From: Microbacterium sp. AG238
Lineage (GTDB): Bacteria > Actinomycetota > Actinomycetes > Actinomycetales > Microbacteriaceae
Length of the DNA: 64,000 bases
Reading direction: 5' to 3'
NCBI RefSeq assembly: GCF_003610405.1
Contig: NZ_RAQC01000002.1
Location: 124,001 to 188,000 of the forward strand
Within the stretch, counting starts at the first letter, position 1; each line of letters opens with the position of its first letter. Both the position numbers and the translations under genes were made by a program. The notes under the pieces were generated by a model, which was not told the origin of the DNA, searched no databases, and was given only the letters and a program-made list of their open reading frames with translations. Of this stretch, positions 54,099-62,957 are shown one piece after another.

Positions 54099-55214
54099 AT
54101 GCCGATCGAACAGCACGCCGACGTGAAACTGCAGGGCGTCTCGGTGCGGTCGCTGCCGAAGGTCTCGCTGCATGACCACCTCGACGGCGGCGTGCGTCCC
54201 GCCACGATCGTCGAGCTGGCCGACGAGCTCGGAACCGACCTGCCCGAGACCGACGCGGACGACCTCGCCGACTGGTTCGAGGAGCAGAGCGATTCGGGTT
54301 CGCTCGTGGACTACATCAAGACCTTCGAGGTCACACTCGGGGTCATGCAGACCCGTGAGGGGCTGCGCCGCATCGCGCGCGAGTTCGTCACCGACCTCGC
54401 CGCTGATGGCGTGGTCTACGGCGAGGTGCGCTGGGCGCCCGAGCAGCACCTGCGCGCTGGTCTGTCGCTGCAGGACGCCGTCGACGCCGTGCAGGAGGGC
54501 ATCGAAGAGGGCGAGGATGCCGCCGAGGCTGCGGGCGACGACATCCGTGTCGGTCAGATCCTGTCGGCGATGCGTCAGGCCGACCGCTCGCTGGAGATCG
54601 CCCGTCTGGCGGTCGACAACCGCGGCCGCGGCGTCGCGGGCTTCGACATCGCGGGCCCCGAGGACGGCTTCCTTCCGGCGGGCCACCGCGAGGCGTTCGA
54701 CTATCTCGCCTCGGAGTTCTTCCCGGTGACCGTGCACGCGGGTGAGGCCGCGGGCCTCGACTCGATCCGTTCGGCGCTCATCGACGGGCGTGCGCTGCGC
54801 CTCGGCCACGGTGTGCGCATCGCTTCGGACCTCAACGTCGTCTCACGTGAGGGCGAAGAGGTGCTCGTCCAGTTCGGCGACCTGGCGCGGTGGGTGCGCG
54901 ACCGCGAGATCCCGCTCGAGCTGGCACCGTCCTCGAACCTGCAGACCGGTGCCATCGCCGGCTGGGGCACGCAGTGGGAGGATCACCCCTTCGATCTGCT
55001 GTACCAGCTGGGCTTCTCGGTCACGGTGAACGTCGACAACCGCACCCAGAGCCGGACATCGCTCACGCGTGAGCTCGCGACCCTGGCGCAGACCTTCGAC
55101 TACGACCTCGACGATCTCCAGGCCTTCCAGCTGAACGCCGCCGCCGGCGCGTTCCTCTCGGTCGAGGAGCGCGAGGAGCTCATCGAGGTCATCGCGGAGG
55201 GCTTCGGGGCATGA
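54099..55214 (+). CDS. add: Adenosine deaminase
   Basis: A 371-residue zinc enzyme that converts adenosine and deoxyadenosine to inosine forms. Metal and catalytic residues are visible: LHDHLDGG near the N-terminus, VHAGEAAG with His and Glu in the middle, GHGVRI, and VNVDNRTQS near the C-terminus with Asp in place. The ATG follows CAGGGAGCCCGCC. It lies 73 bp after deoA, past a hairpin, so it may have partly separate expression, but its job fits the nucleoside operon. Confidence 0.95.
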   Translation: MPIEQHADVKLQGVSVRSLPKVSLHDHLDGGVRPATIVELADELGTDLPETDADDLADWFEEQSDSGSLVDYIKTFEVTLGVMQTREGLRRIAREFVTDLAADGVVYGEVRWAPEQHLRAGLSLQDAVDAVQEGIEEGEDAAEAAGDDIRVGQILSAMRQADRSLEIARLAVDNRGRGVAGFDIAGPEDGFLPAGHREAFDYLASEFFPVTVHAGEAAGLDSIRSALIDGRALRLGHGVRIASDLNVVSREGEEVLVQFGDLARWVRDREIPLELAPSSNLQTGAIAGWGTQWEDHPFDLLYQLGFSVTVNVDNRTQSRTSLTRELATLAQTFDYDLDDLQAFQLNAAAGAFLSVEEREELIEVIAEGFGA

Positions 55215-55240
55215 CCCCGGCTAACCCCGCCTAACCCCCT

Positions 55241-55297
55241 CGAGGTCCCAGTTGGGCTGGGTGTCGAAGCCTGATTCCCGGCCCAACTGGGACCTCG
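55241..55297. repeat. GAGGTCCCA palindrome, copy 3
   Basis: CGAGGTCCCAGTTGGGCTGG pairs with the end segment CAACTGGGACCTCG around a 15-nt loop. The arms have one mismatch. It lies between add and AbiEi/DUF559-like gene 2, both on the plus strand. Confidence 0.9.
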
Positions 55298-55387
55298 CGG
55301 TTTCTGCCCAGAGGGCGGCGAGCACGCGATGCTCACAGACGCGGGAGCCGGAGGCGTGGGAGCGTCGAAGAGGCAGAGGCTGTCGGG

Positions 55388-56296
55388 ATGCGTCGGCCTC
55401 AGCCCCTTCCTGAACCGCTGCGCGGAGTTCCGTTCTCGGTCGGAGCCGCCCGAGCGATGGGCGTGACGGCGGGACGACTCGACGCGAGCGACCTCGAGAT
55501 CCCGTTTCGCGGTACCCGGACACCGCGCGGAGCCCGCCCCGCGGATGTCGCCGAGCGGTGCACGCAGTATGCGGTGCGGCTGCGGCCCTGGCAGTTCTTC
55601 AGCCACGACACCGCGCTCGCGCGATACGGGGCGCCGCTCCCGTTCGGGAGCGATGCGCTCGCCCTGCACGTGGCGGCCCACCGGCCGAAGCGCGAGCCGC
55701 GAGCCGACGGAGTCATCGGCCACCGCCTCGGCGAACGTTCTCCGGCGGTGTGGACTGTCAGCGGCATCCCGTTCGAGCATCCCGCCCGCGCGTGGCGGCA
55801 CGTCGGCGCGGTGTGGCAGCACGACGACCTCGTCGCGGCGGGCGACTACCTCGTCGGCCGCGGCGGGCTCGTGACCCTTGAACAGCTGGCGGACGAGGTC
55901 GAGCTGCACGCGGCGCGTGGGCGCAGCCGGCTCATCCGTGCGCTGGCCGACATCCGGCCGGGTTCGGAGTCGTCGGAGGAGACCCGTCTGCGTCTGGTCC
56001 TCCAGCGAGCGGGGCTTCCCGAGCCGGAGCTGAACCAGGAGCTGCGACGGGCATCCGGCGTCTTCATCGCACGGCTCGACCTCGCATATCGGCGATGGCG
56101 GGTGGCCGTCGAGTACGACGGTCGCCAGCATGCCTTCGACGACGCACAGTTCGCGCGCGACGCCGACCGCTGGCACGCGATCCGAGCGAGCGGCTGGGAG
56201 CACGTACGGATCCTGCGCCACCACCTTCGCGGTGACGGTCGGCCGGCGGTCGATATGGTCCGGTCCGCCCTTCTCCGAGCTGGGTGGCGTCCCTGA
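55388..56296 (+). CDS. AbiEi-type/DUF559-like nuclease-fold protein 2
   Basis: A 302-residue protein with an N-terminal region like that of actinobacterial AbiEi/DUF559 proteins (HDTALARYGAPLP near 73-85) and a C-terminal DUF559/Vsr-like domain. The putative metal site is Glu198, Asp231 in ARLDLAYRRW and Glu242-x-Asp244 in VEYDGRQHA, the same E-D-ExD spacing as in the related gene at 36915. The end reads GWEHVRILRHHL, typical of DUF559. No partner toxin lies beside it. GAGGTCCCA hairpins bracket the gene. Role unknown; a nuclease-type function is an inference. Confidence 0.78.
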   Translation: MRRPQPLPEPLRGVPFSVGAARAMGVTAGRLDASDLEIPFRGTRTPRGARPADVAERCTQYAVRLRPWQFFSHDTALARYGAPLPFGSDALALHVAAHRPKREPRADGVIGHRLGERSPAVWTVSGIPFEHPARAWRHVGAVWQHDDLVAAGDYLVGRGGLVTLEQLADEVELHAARGRSRLIRALADIRPGSESSEETRLRLVLQRAGLPEPELNQELRRASGVFIARLDLAYRRWRVAVEYDGRQHAFDDAQFARDADRWHAIRASGWEHVRILRHHLRGDGRPAVDMVRSALLRAGWRP

Positions 56297-56312
56297 CGCT
56301 CGAAGGCCTCAC

Positions 56313-56369
56313 CGAGGTCCCACTTGGGCCGGGTATAGCTGCCGACTTCCCGGCCGAACTGGGACCTCG
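56313..56369. repeat. GAGGTCCCA palindrome, copy 4
   Basis: CGAGGTCCCACTTGGGCCGG pairs with the end segment GAACTGGGACCTCG with two mismatches around a 15-nt loop. It lies between convergent genes and could be a two-way terminator. With copy 3 it brackets one gene over 1.13 kb. Confidence 0.88.
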
Positions 56370-56406
56370 GGAAGGTGCCCCTGGGGCGTGCCCCCCGGGC
56401 GCCGGG

Positions 56407-57204
56407 TCAGCGGGGGAGGGATGCCACGAGTGCCGACAGCGCCGCGGTGACCTCGGCCCGCATGTCGGCGGGCGAGATCGAGGGGGTACCGTCGCCGGCC
56501 TGGGGACCGTAGTCGCCGAAGGATGCGTGGCTGGCGCCGGCGATCTCGACGAAAGTCGCACCGGCGGGCAGCAGGTGGCGGTTGTCGTCGACCTTCTGCG
56601 GTGTGGTCAGGCCGTCGTCCGAGCCCGACAGGCTCAGCACCGGCAGCCCTGATGCCGACAGGTCGGTCGCGCAGTATGACCCGAACAGGACGAGCCCGTC
56701 GGCATCCGTCGCCATCTGGCACGCCCGTACGCCGCCGAGCGAGTGCCCGCCAACCAGCCAGGTCTCGACCCCGGGGACGAGGTCCGTGAACGACGAGAGC
56801 GGCCGCGGGTCGAAGAATGCGAGGTTGAGCCACGGCCGGGTGATCACCACCGTCACATCGTCGTCAGCCACCACGTCGGCGAGGATCGCCGCGTATGCCT
56901 CGGCCTGCACTTTCGCGCCCGGCACGAAGACGAGGCCGACACCCCCCGGTCCCGCGGCGGGTTCGAGCACGAGGCTGCCGTCGACCTCCGACATCGCGAT
57001 GCGCGCGTCGGCGCGGACGGCGGCGAGGGGCTCCGCCTCGGCGTCCATGACTCTGACCTGGCTCCAGACGAGGATGCCGACGACGGCGGCCACCAGGATG
57101 CCGGCGATCGACAGCAGGCCGACGCGGACGATCCGTCGCGTCCGCAACCGACGGCGCGGGCGTCCGGGCTCGTCACCCGCCGCCCGCACCGCCGCGTCGC
57201 TCAT
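56407..57204 (-). CDS. Membrane-anchored alpha/beta hydrolase
   Basis: A 265-residue protein with a basic N-terminus, one membrane helix at about 27-48 and an extracytoplasmic alpha/beta-hydrolase domain. The nucleophile elbow is GGHSLGG, a later GSDDG loop has the acid residue and SHASFGDYG supplies the His. It belongs to the DUF3887/YdeN-type small hydrolases; the substrate is unknown. The ATG overlaps the mtlD stop by 4 nt, so it is read with the mannitol operon although no link to mannitol is evident. Confidence 0.83.
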   Translation of the reverse strand: MSDAAVRAAGDEPGRPRRRLRTRRIVRVGLLSIAGILVAAVVGILVWSQVRVMDAEAEPLAAVRADARIAMSEVDGSLVLEPAAGPGGVGLVFVPGAKVQAEAYAAILADVVADDDVTVVITRPWLNLAFFDPRPLSSFTDLVPGVETWLVGGHSLGGVRACQMATDADGLVLFGSYCATDLSASGLPVLSLSGSDDGLTTPQKVDDNRHLLPAGATFVEIAGASHASFGDYGPQAGDGTPSISPADMRAEVTAALSALVASLPR

Positions 57205-58367
57205 CGGGGGTCTGAGCCGATCGCCGACTGGCGCTCGGCGACCGCGCGCTCGACCCGCGCGAAGAGCGGGTGCGAGGGCTCGAGTCCCGTCACCGAGGCC
57301 GTGAAGGATGCCGCATCCTCGGTGCGCAGGCGCTGCTGCAGCTCGACGGACTGCGGGTCCTCCGGGTCGTCGAACGCAAGGGCGGCGCCGATCGCCGCGA
57401 CCAACGCATCCACCGACAGGCCGGCCTCGGCCGCTTCCGCGGCGGGGCCGACGAAGCGCTCGTGCCGGGAGAGCTTGCGGAGGGGCTGGCGTCCCACGCG
57501 TCCGACGGTGTCGGGCAGCTCGGGGTTGGCGAAGCGCCGCAGGATCGTGGCGCGGTACTCCGCGAGCTCGCCGGCGTCGAGACCGTGCTTGTGGACGAGG
57601 AGCGCCGAGGTCTCTTCGAGCGCGGCCGAGACGCTCGCGGCGATCTCGGGTACGGCGAGGGCTTCGGCCACGGTCGGGGTACCGGCCTGCGCACCGAAGT
57701 ACGCCGTCGTGGCGTGTCCGGTGTTGACCGTGAAGAGCTTGCGCTCGATGTAGGGCTCGAGGTCGTCGACGAAGTGCGCGCCGGGGATGTTCGGCAGGTC
57801 GCCCCCGAACGGGCCGGACTCGATCGCCCACTCGTAGAACGGCTCGACCGTGACGTCGACGCCGGCGCCCGCGGGCTGCGCGGGCACGATGCGGTCGACG
57901 GCGGTGTTGGCGAAGATCGCTCGGCCCGAGACGGCCTCCCACGCGTCACCGGCCTGGGCGCGGATCTCGTCGCGCAGCAGGTCGGTGGCACCGATCGCGT
58001 TCTCGCACGCCATCACGGCCAGCGGAGCGGCCGCGGGGTCGCGCAGCGCGAGACCGGCGAGGATGTGCGGCGCGATGAACTTCAGAACAGTGGGACCCAC
58101 CGCGGTCGTGACGACGTCCGCGGTCGCGACGGCATCCGCGACGGCCTGCGGGTCCTCCGCGCTGTTGAGTGCGCGGAAACCGGTGACGGTGCGGTCGACA
58201 CCGCCCTCGCCGACCTCGTGGACGGTGTACTCGGACGCGGCGTTGATGGCGTCGACCAGGGGAGCGGCGACATCGGAGAAGACGAGCTCGTAGCCGCCTT
58301 CGTTCAGGAGGAGGCCGACGAAGCCGCGGCCGATGTTGCCGGCTCCGAAGTGGACCGCGGTGCTCAC
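57201..58367 (-). CDS. mtlD: Mannitol-1-phosphate 5-dehydrogenase
   Basis: A 388-residue NAD-dependent long-chain polyol dehydrogenase that converts mannitol-1-P to fructose-6-P. The nucleotide-binding GAGNIGRG is at 8-15 and the conserved [16 protein letters not shown] segment holds the catalytic Lys. It starts with GTG and overlaps mtlF by 4 nt. It completes the mannitol pathway after the PTS steps. Confidence 0.95.
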   Translation of the reverse strand: MSTAVHFGAGNIGRGFVGLLLNEGGYELVFSDVAAPLVDAINAASEYTVHEVGEGGVDRTVTGFRALNSAEDPQAVADAVATADVVTTAVGPTVLKFIAPHILAGLALRDPAAAPLAVMACENAIGATDLLRDEIRAQAGDAWEAVSGRAIFANTAVDRIVPAQPAGAGVDVTVEPFYEWAIESGPFGGDLPNIPGAHFVDDLEPYIERKLFTVNTGHATTAYFGAQAGTPTVAEALAVPEIAASVSAALEETSALLVHKHGLDAGELAEYRATILRRFANPELPDTVGRVGRQPLRKLSRHERFVGPAAEAAEAGLSVDALVAAIGAALAFDDPEDPQSVELQQRLRTEDAASFTASVTGLEPSHPLFARVERAVAERQSAIGSDPR

Positions 58368-58801
58368 TGGTTCACCGAAGCGAGCAGGGCGTAGAGCTCG
58401 TCGGGGGTCTGCGCGGCCTTCAGTCGGGCGACGTCGTCCTCCTCGGAGAAGAGCAGGGCGATCTGCGACAGGATGTCGAGGTGCTCGTCGCCCTTGCCGG
58501 CGATGCCGACGACGAACGACACGGGCTCCCCGCCCCAGTCGACGCCGCCGTCGTAGCGGACGAACGACAGCGCCGAGTCGAGGATCGCGTCCTTGGTCTC
58601 GTTGGTGCCGTGGGGGATGGCGAGCTCGTTGCCCATGTACGTCGACACGGTCTGCTCCCGCTGCTGCATGGCGTCGAAGTACGCGGAAGTGACGGCACCG
58701 GCGGACTCGAGAAGGTCAGCGGCCTCCTTCATCGCCTCTTCGCGGGTAGCGCTTCCGGAGTGGATGCGGATCTGACCGATGTTCAGGACCTCACGTGCCA
58801 T
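58364..58801 (-). CDS. mtlF: Mannitol PTS EIIA
   Basis: A 145-residue EIIA of the fructose/mannitol family. It takes phosphate from HPr on His64 in [11 protein letters not shown] and passes it to the EIIB domain of MtlA. Length matches stand-alone MtlF. The ATG follows CGAAGGAGACAGAC. A hairpin lies between mtlA and mtlF, 39 bp upstream, suggesting different amounts of EIICB and EIIA. Confidence 0.95.
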   Translation of the reverse strand: MAREVLNIGQIRIHSGSATREEAMKEAADLLESAGAVTSAYFDAMQQREQTVSTYMGNELAIPHGTNETKDAILDSALSFVRYDGGVDWGGEPVSFVVGIAGKGDEHLDILSQIALLFSEEDDVARLKAAQTPDELYALLASVNQ

Positions 58802-58839
58802 GTCTGTCTCCTTCGAGTGATGTTGCGGGGGGATGACGC

Positions 58840-58870
58840 GGGGCCGAGGCGGATGGACCGCCCCGGCCCC
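58840..58870 (-). terminator. Intra-operon hairpin between mtlA and mtlF
   Basis: GGGGCCGAGGCGG pairs with CCGCCCCGGCCCC apart from one A-C mismatch around a 5-nt loop (plus-strand coordinates). It begins 18 bp past the mtlA stop. No U-run is present, so attenuation or mRNA protection is more likely than full termination. Confidence 0.65.
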
Positions 58871-58887
58871 GGGTCTGGGTTTCGAGC

Positions 58888-60471
58888 CTATGCGTCGGCG
58901 TCGTGCTGCTTGCGGACCATCTCCACGACCTCGTCGTACTTCGGCGAGTTCATGAAGTTGTCCACCGACACGTGCAGCGCGTCGGGGTTCTGCGCCTTCG
59001 CGCGGTCGGTCAGCTGCTGCTGCGTGATGACCAGGTCGGCGGTGCCGTCGAGGTTCGCGATGGCCTTGTTGACGACGGTGACGTCCTCGATGCCGGCCTT
59101 CTTCATCTTGTTGCGGAGGACGCTCGCGCCCATCGCCGACGAGCCCATGCCCGCGTCGCACGCGAACACGATCGACTGGATCGGCTTGGTCGCCGTCGCG
59201 GTGCCGGTGCCGGTCTCGGCGGCTGCGCCGGTGGCGGCGGCCGCACCCGATGCGCGCAGACCCGACAGGGCCTCCGAGCTCTTGCCCTTGTTGGCCTCGG
59301 TGCGTGCGATGGCGTCCTCGAAGGTGCCCTCACCGGCCGCCTCGCGGGCGAGGTCGCGCTTGCGGCCCGCCAGCAGGATTGCCGCCGAGACGGCGAACGT
59401 CACACCGGCCGAGATGATGACCGACAGGATGACGCCGAGGTGGCTGCCCGGCGCGGTCTGGATGAGCACCGCGAAGATCGACCCCGGCGAGGCTGCCGCG
59501 ACGAGGCCGGAGTTGAAGATGACGTTGGTGGCAACGCCACTGGCACCACCGGCGATGAGCGCGACGATCAGGAGGGGCTTCGCCAGCACGTACGGGAAGT
59601 ACACCTCGTGGATGCCACCGAAGAACTGGATGATGAACGCGCCCGGTGCGGTTCCGCGGGCGATTCCCACGCCGAAGACGGAGATCGCGAGCAGCAGACC
59701 AGCGCCGGGGCCGGGGTTGGCCTCGACGAGGAAGAGCAGGCTCTTCCCGGTCTCGAGCGACTCCTGGGTTCCGAGCGGGGTGAACACGCCGTGGTTGATG
59801 GCGTTGTTGAGGAACAGCACCTTCGCGGGCTCGACGATGATGCTCGCCAGCGGGATCAGGCCGCGGTCGACGAGGAAGCCGACGGCACCACCGAGCACGT
59901 CGGTGACGAACTTCATCACCGGGGCAAGCCAGAAGAAGGCTGCGAGCGCCGCGAAGAATGCGACGAAGCCGGCACTGAAGTTGTCGACGAGCATCTCGAA
60001 TCCGGCGCGGACCTTGCCCGCCCACAGCTTCTCGATCCACTTGAGAGCCAGAGCGGTCAGGGGACCGGCGACCATGGCGCCGAGGAACATGATGGTGCCC
60101 GAGGCGCCCACGATGACGCCCATCGCCGCGACTGCGCCGACGACACCGCCGCGGACGCCGAAGACCATGCGGCCACCGGTGTAGGCGATCAGGGTAGGCA
60201 GCAGGTAGGTGATGATGGGACCGACCAGGCCGGTCCACTCGGTGCCGTCAGGGGTGACCCCGCCGCCGAGCATGCGGGAGTCGGCCCACTGCCAGGCTTC
60301 GATCGGCCCGTCCTGTCCGACCCATCCCGTGTCGATGAACAGAGCGGTGATCAGACCCCATGCGATGAAGGCCGCGATGTTGGGCATGACCATTCCCGAG
60401 AGGAAGGTTCCGAAGCGCTGGACGCGGACCCGGACCCCACCTCCCGCGGGTGGTGTTGACGTCGTTGTCAT
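58888..60471 (-). CDS. mtlA: Mannitol PTS EIICB
   Basis: A 527-residue membrane transporter that takes in mannitol and phosphorylates it. The IIC part (about 15-345) begins with GTFLSGMVMPNIAAFIAWGL and has the HEVYFPYVLA region; GGIHE near the middle is the substrate loop. The IIB domain at the C-terminus carries the phospho-Cys438 in CDAGMGSSAMG. An Ala/Thr-rich linker joins the two. EIIA is on a separate protein (MtlF). Confidence 0.95.
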   Translation of the reverse strand: MTTTSTPPAGGGVRVRVQRFGTFLSGMVMPNIAAFIAWGLITALFIDTGWVGQDGPIEAWQWADSRMLGGGVTPDGTEWTGLVGPIITYLLPTLIAYTGGRMVFGVRGGVVGAVAAMGVIVGASGTIMFLGAMVAGPLTALALKWIEKLWAGKVRAGFEMLVDNFSAGFVAFFAALAAFFWLAPVMKFVTDVLGGAVGFLVDRGLIPLASIIVEPAKVLFLNNAINHGVFTPLGTQESLETGKSLLFLVEANPGPGAGLLLAISVFGVGIARGTAPGAFIIQFFGGIHEVYFPYVLAKPLLIVALIAGGASGVATNVIFNSGLVAAASPGSIFAVLIQTAPGSHLGVILSVIISAGVTFAVSAAILLAGRKRDLAREAAGEGTFEDAIARTEANKGKSSEALSGLRASGAAAATGAAAETGTGTATATKPIQSIVFACDAGMGSSAMGASVLRNKMKKAGIEDVTVVNKAIANLDGTADLVITQQQLTDRAKAQNPDALHVSVDNFMNSPKYDEVVEMVRKQHDADA

Positions 60472-60524
60472 TTCTGGTTCTCCTTCTGGTGCGGTGCAGT
60501 GTGTGGTGCGGGTGCTGGTGCTGA

Positions 60525-62180
60525 TCAGATGCCGGCGGCGGTCTGCGCGGCGGCGCGTGCCGAGGCCGCGTCCGTCGCGGTCAGGGCGGCCTCGGCGATG
60601 CGACGTGCGTCGTCGAGGGTGTGGGCGAGCAGGGTGGCGCGGACGTCGGCGAGCGCGGTGGGCGCCATCGACAGGCTCGTGGCGCCGAGGCCCACGAGCA
60701 CGACGGCCAGCAGCGGGTCGGCCGCGGCCTCGCCGCAGATGCCCACGGGCTTGCCGTTGGCCTGGCCCGCCTTGCCGGTCTCGTGGATGAGACGCAGCAC
60801 GGCCGGGTGCCAGGGGTCCTGGAACGACGACACCGAACCGAGCAGGCGGTCGGCGGCGAGCGTGTACTGCGTCAGGTCATTGGTGCCGATCGAGGCGAAG
60901 TCGGCGACCTTGAGCACGTGGTCGGCGAGCAGCGCCGACGACGGCACCTCGACCATGACACCGGCGGTCTTGATGCCGTACTCGCGAGCGATTCCGACGA
61001 AGTACTCCGTCTCCTCGACGGTGGAGACCATGGGGGCCATGACCCACAGGTCGGCCTCGGTCGCGGCATCCGCTTCGGCGAGCGCGGTGAGCTGCTCGCG
61101 CAGGATGTCCTCGCTGGCGCGGAGGGCGCGGAGCCCGCGGAGCCCGAGCGCCGGGTTCTCCTCGTGCGCGTCGTTGAGGAATGCGAGCGGCTTGTCGGCC
61201 CCGGCATCCAGGGCGCGGACGACGACCTTCTGGCCCGGGAACGCCTGCAGCAGCTTCGTGTAGGCCTCGCGCTGCTGCGCGACGGTGGGGGCCTGAGCGG
61301 AGCTGAGGAAGAGGAACTCGGTGCGGAAGAGGCCCACGCCCTCGGCGCCGAGCTCGACGGCCTGCGCCGCTCCCTCGGGCTTGCCGAGGTTCGCCAGCAG
61401 CGGGATGGCCGTGCCGTCGGCGAGTGCACCGGGGGTGATCGGGGCGGATGCCGCCGACTTCCGCTCGTCGGCGCGGTTCTGGGCCTGCGCGAGCTCGTCG
61501 TCGCTCGGGTCGGTCGTGACGACGCCCTTCGCGGCGTCGACGATGACGGTCTCGCCGTCGGAGAGGCTCGCGGCCTCGGTGACGCCGACGACCGCGACGA
61601 TCGACTTCTCACGGGCCAGGATCGCGGTGTGCGAGGTCGGACCGCCCTCGGAGGTGACCAGCGCGAGGACCATGTCGAGGTCGAGCAGCGCGGTGTCTGC
61701 GGGGGCGAGGTCCTTCGCGACGAGCACGAACGGGTGTCCCGGCTCGGGCACGCCCGGGGCGGGGACACCGCGGAGGTGCGCGATGACGCGCTGCGCGACG
61801 TCGTCGAGGTCTGCGGCGCGCTCGCCGAGATAGCCGCCCATCGCCGACAGCTGGTCGCGGAACGAGGCGAAGGCGTCGTAGACGGCGAACTCGCCGGTCT
61901 TGCCGGCCTGCAGGCGGGTCGCGACCTCGGCCTCGAGGCTCGGGTCCTCGGCCATCATGGCCTGCGCTTCGAGCACGTCGCGGGCGGCTCCGCCCGCCTG
62001 TGCGCCGCGCTGTTCGAGTTCACGCGCGACAGCGGCGACGGCATCCTTCACGCGCGCCGTCTCTTCGTCGAGCGAGCGCTGCGACTTCTCGTCCTTCGGA
62101 GCGGGAAGCGGCTCCGCCATCCGTGCGATCGGTCCCTGCGCGACTCCCAGGCCGATGCCCACTCCGCGAAGCTCACTCAT
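60525..62180 (-). CDS. ptsI: PTS enzyme I (phosphoenolpyruvate-protein phosphotransferase)
   Basis: A 551-residue general PTS enzyme that takes phosphate from PEP and passes it to HPr. The phospho-His184 lies in GGPTSHTAI; the PEP-binding domain has GVGLFRTEFLFL and the catalytic Cys region VGICGEAA. The ATG at 62180 (MSELRGVG) is used; an upstream ATG at 62234 would overlap the HPr gene. Lying in a mannitol operon, its level may depend on mannitol. Confidence 0.96.
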   Translation of the reverse strand: MSELRGVGIGLGVAQGPIARMAEPLPAPKDEKSQRSLDEETARVKDAVAAVARELEQRGAQAGGAARDVLEAQAMMAEDPSLEAEVATRLQAGKTGEFAVYDAFASFRDQLSAMGGYLGERAADLDDVAQRVIAHLRGVPAPGVPEPGHPFVLVAKDLAPADTALLDLDMVLALVTSEGGPTSHTAILAREKSIVAVVGVTEAASLSDGETVIVDAAKGVVTTDPSDDELAQAQNRADERKSAASAPITPGALADGTAIPLLANLGKPEGAAQAVELGAEGVGLFRTEFLFLSSAQAPTVAQQREAYTKLLQAFPGQKVVVRALDAGADKPLAFLNDAHEENPALGLRGLRALRASEDILREQLTALAEADAATEADLWVMAPMVSTVEETEYFVGIAREYGIKTAGVMVEVPSSALLADHVLKVADFASIGTNDLTQYTLAADRLLGSVSSFQDPWHPAVLRLIHETGKAGQANGKPVGICGEAAADPLLAVVLVGLGATSLSMAPTALADVRATLLAHTLDDARRIAEAALTATDAASARAAAQTAAGI

Positions 62181-62230
62181 TGCTCGATCTCCTTCGTATC
62201 GTCCGTGTTCGTATCGATGGTCGTTCGTGG

Positions 62231-62503
62231 TCACTCGTCGTGGTCGGTGGCGAGGAGGTCGGCGAGTTCGTCGAGGACGTTCTCCGCGCTGTCGCCGTCG
62301 GCCGTGAGGGTGACGTAATCGCCGTACTCGACGCCGAGCGCGATGACTCCGAGGATGCTCGCCGCGTTCACGGGCGAGCCCGATCCCTTCGAGATCGTGA
62401 CGTTGGCACCCGACTGCTTGACCGCCTGGGCGAACAGCTTCGCGGGACGGGCGTGGAGCCCGTTGGACGATCCGATGCGGACGGTACGCGATGCCTCGCT
62501 CAT
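62231..62503 (-). CDS. ptsH: PTS phosphocarrier HPr
   Basis: A 90-residue phosphocarrier. His17 in GLHARPA accepts phosphate from EI. Ser49 in NAASILGV occupies the place of regulatory Ser46; in Firmicutes this is a kinase target, but no HPr kinase is in the window. The ATG overlaps the EIIB stop by 4 nt. Confidence 0.95.
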   Translation of the reverse strand: MSEASRTVRIGSSNGLHARPAKLFAQAVKQSGANVTISKGSGSPVNAASILGVIALGVEYGDYVTLTADGDSAENVLDELADLLATDHDE

Positions 62504-62850
62504 GAGGAGGTCCTCTCCGTTGATGGGATGTCGGTGCTGGAACGTGTGGTGGCAGCCGGAGCGGTGATCAGCGCGAGCGTCCGGCTGCCGTCGAGATCTC
62601 GGAAGATGTCGGCGGGCATCAGGATGACGCGCGTTCCGCGGGCAGCCGCGGCCTCGGTGATCCGGTCCAGCTTCGGGATGAGCTGGGGGCCGACGAGGAC
62701 GATGTCCGCCGCGTCGAGATCGATCGGCAGTGACTGCTCGGTTCCGGCGGTGGCGGTGATGTCCAGACCGCGTGCTTGCGCCGCATGGCGCACTCGCTGT
62801 GCGACGAAAGTACTCGACGCACCCGCGCCGCATACGACCAGGATCCTCAT
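62500..62850 (-). CDS. Stand-alone PTS EIIB-like protein
   Basis: A 116-residue protein with the EIIB fold of the lactose/cellobiose or mannitol class: it begins MRILVVCGAGASSTF with the phospho-Cys at position 8, and VLVGPQLIPKLD lies near the middle. No separate EIIC or EIIA partner is encoded beside it, and MtlA already has its own EIIB domain. It is first in the operon. It may serve another transporter or act as a regulator; both are inference. The last 20 residues are Thr/Ser-rich. Confidence 0.83.
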   Translation of the reverse strand: MRILVVCGAGASSTFVAQRVRHAAQARGLDITATAGTEQSLPIDLDAADIVLVGPQLIPKLDRITEAAAARGTRVILMPADIFRDLDGSRTLALITAPAATTRSSTDIPSTERTSS

Positions 62851-62872
62851 CGACCCGCCTCCTCCTCTCCCC

Positions 62873-62901
62873 ATTGTTGTGAGCGGCCTGAGAGGCGACA
62901 A
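62873..62901 (-). promoter_or_regulatory. Candidate promoter of the PTS operon
   Basis: On the minus strand TTGTCG (-35; 62896-62901) and AACAAT (-10; 62873-62878) are separated by exactly 17 bp, giving a leader of about 15-20 nt before the EIIB start. The hexamers match the consensus at three and four positions. Confidence 0.45.
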
Positions 62902-62957
62902 GGCCTTCCTGCTTCCGCAGGGGCGGAAGGTGAGTCGGGCCATGATGGAATGGGAGC

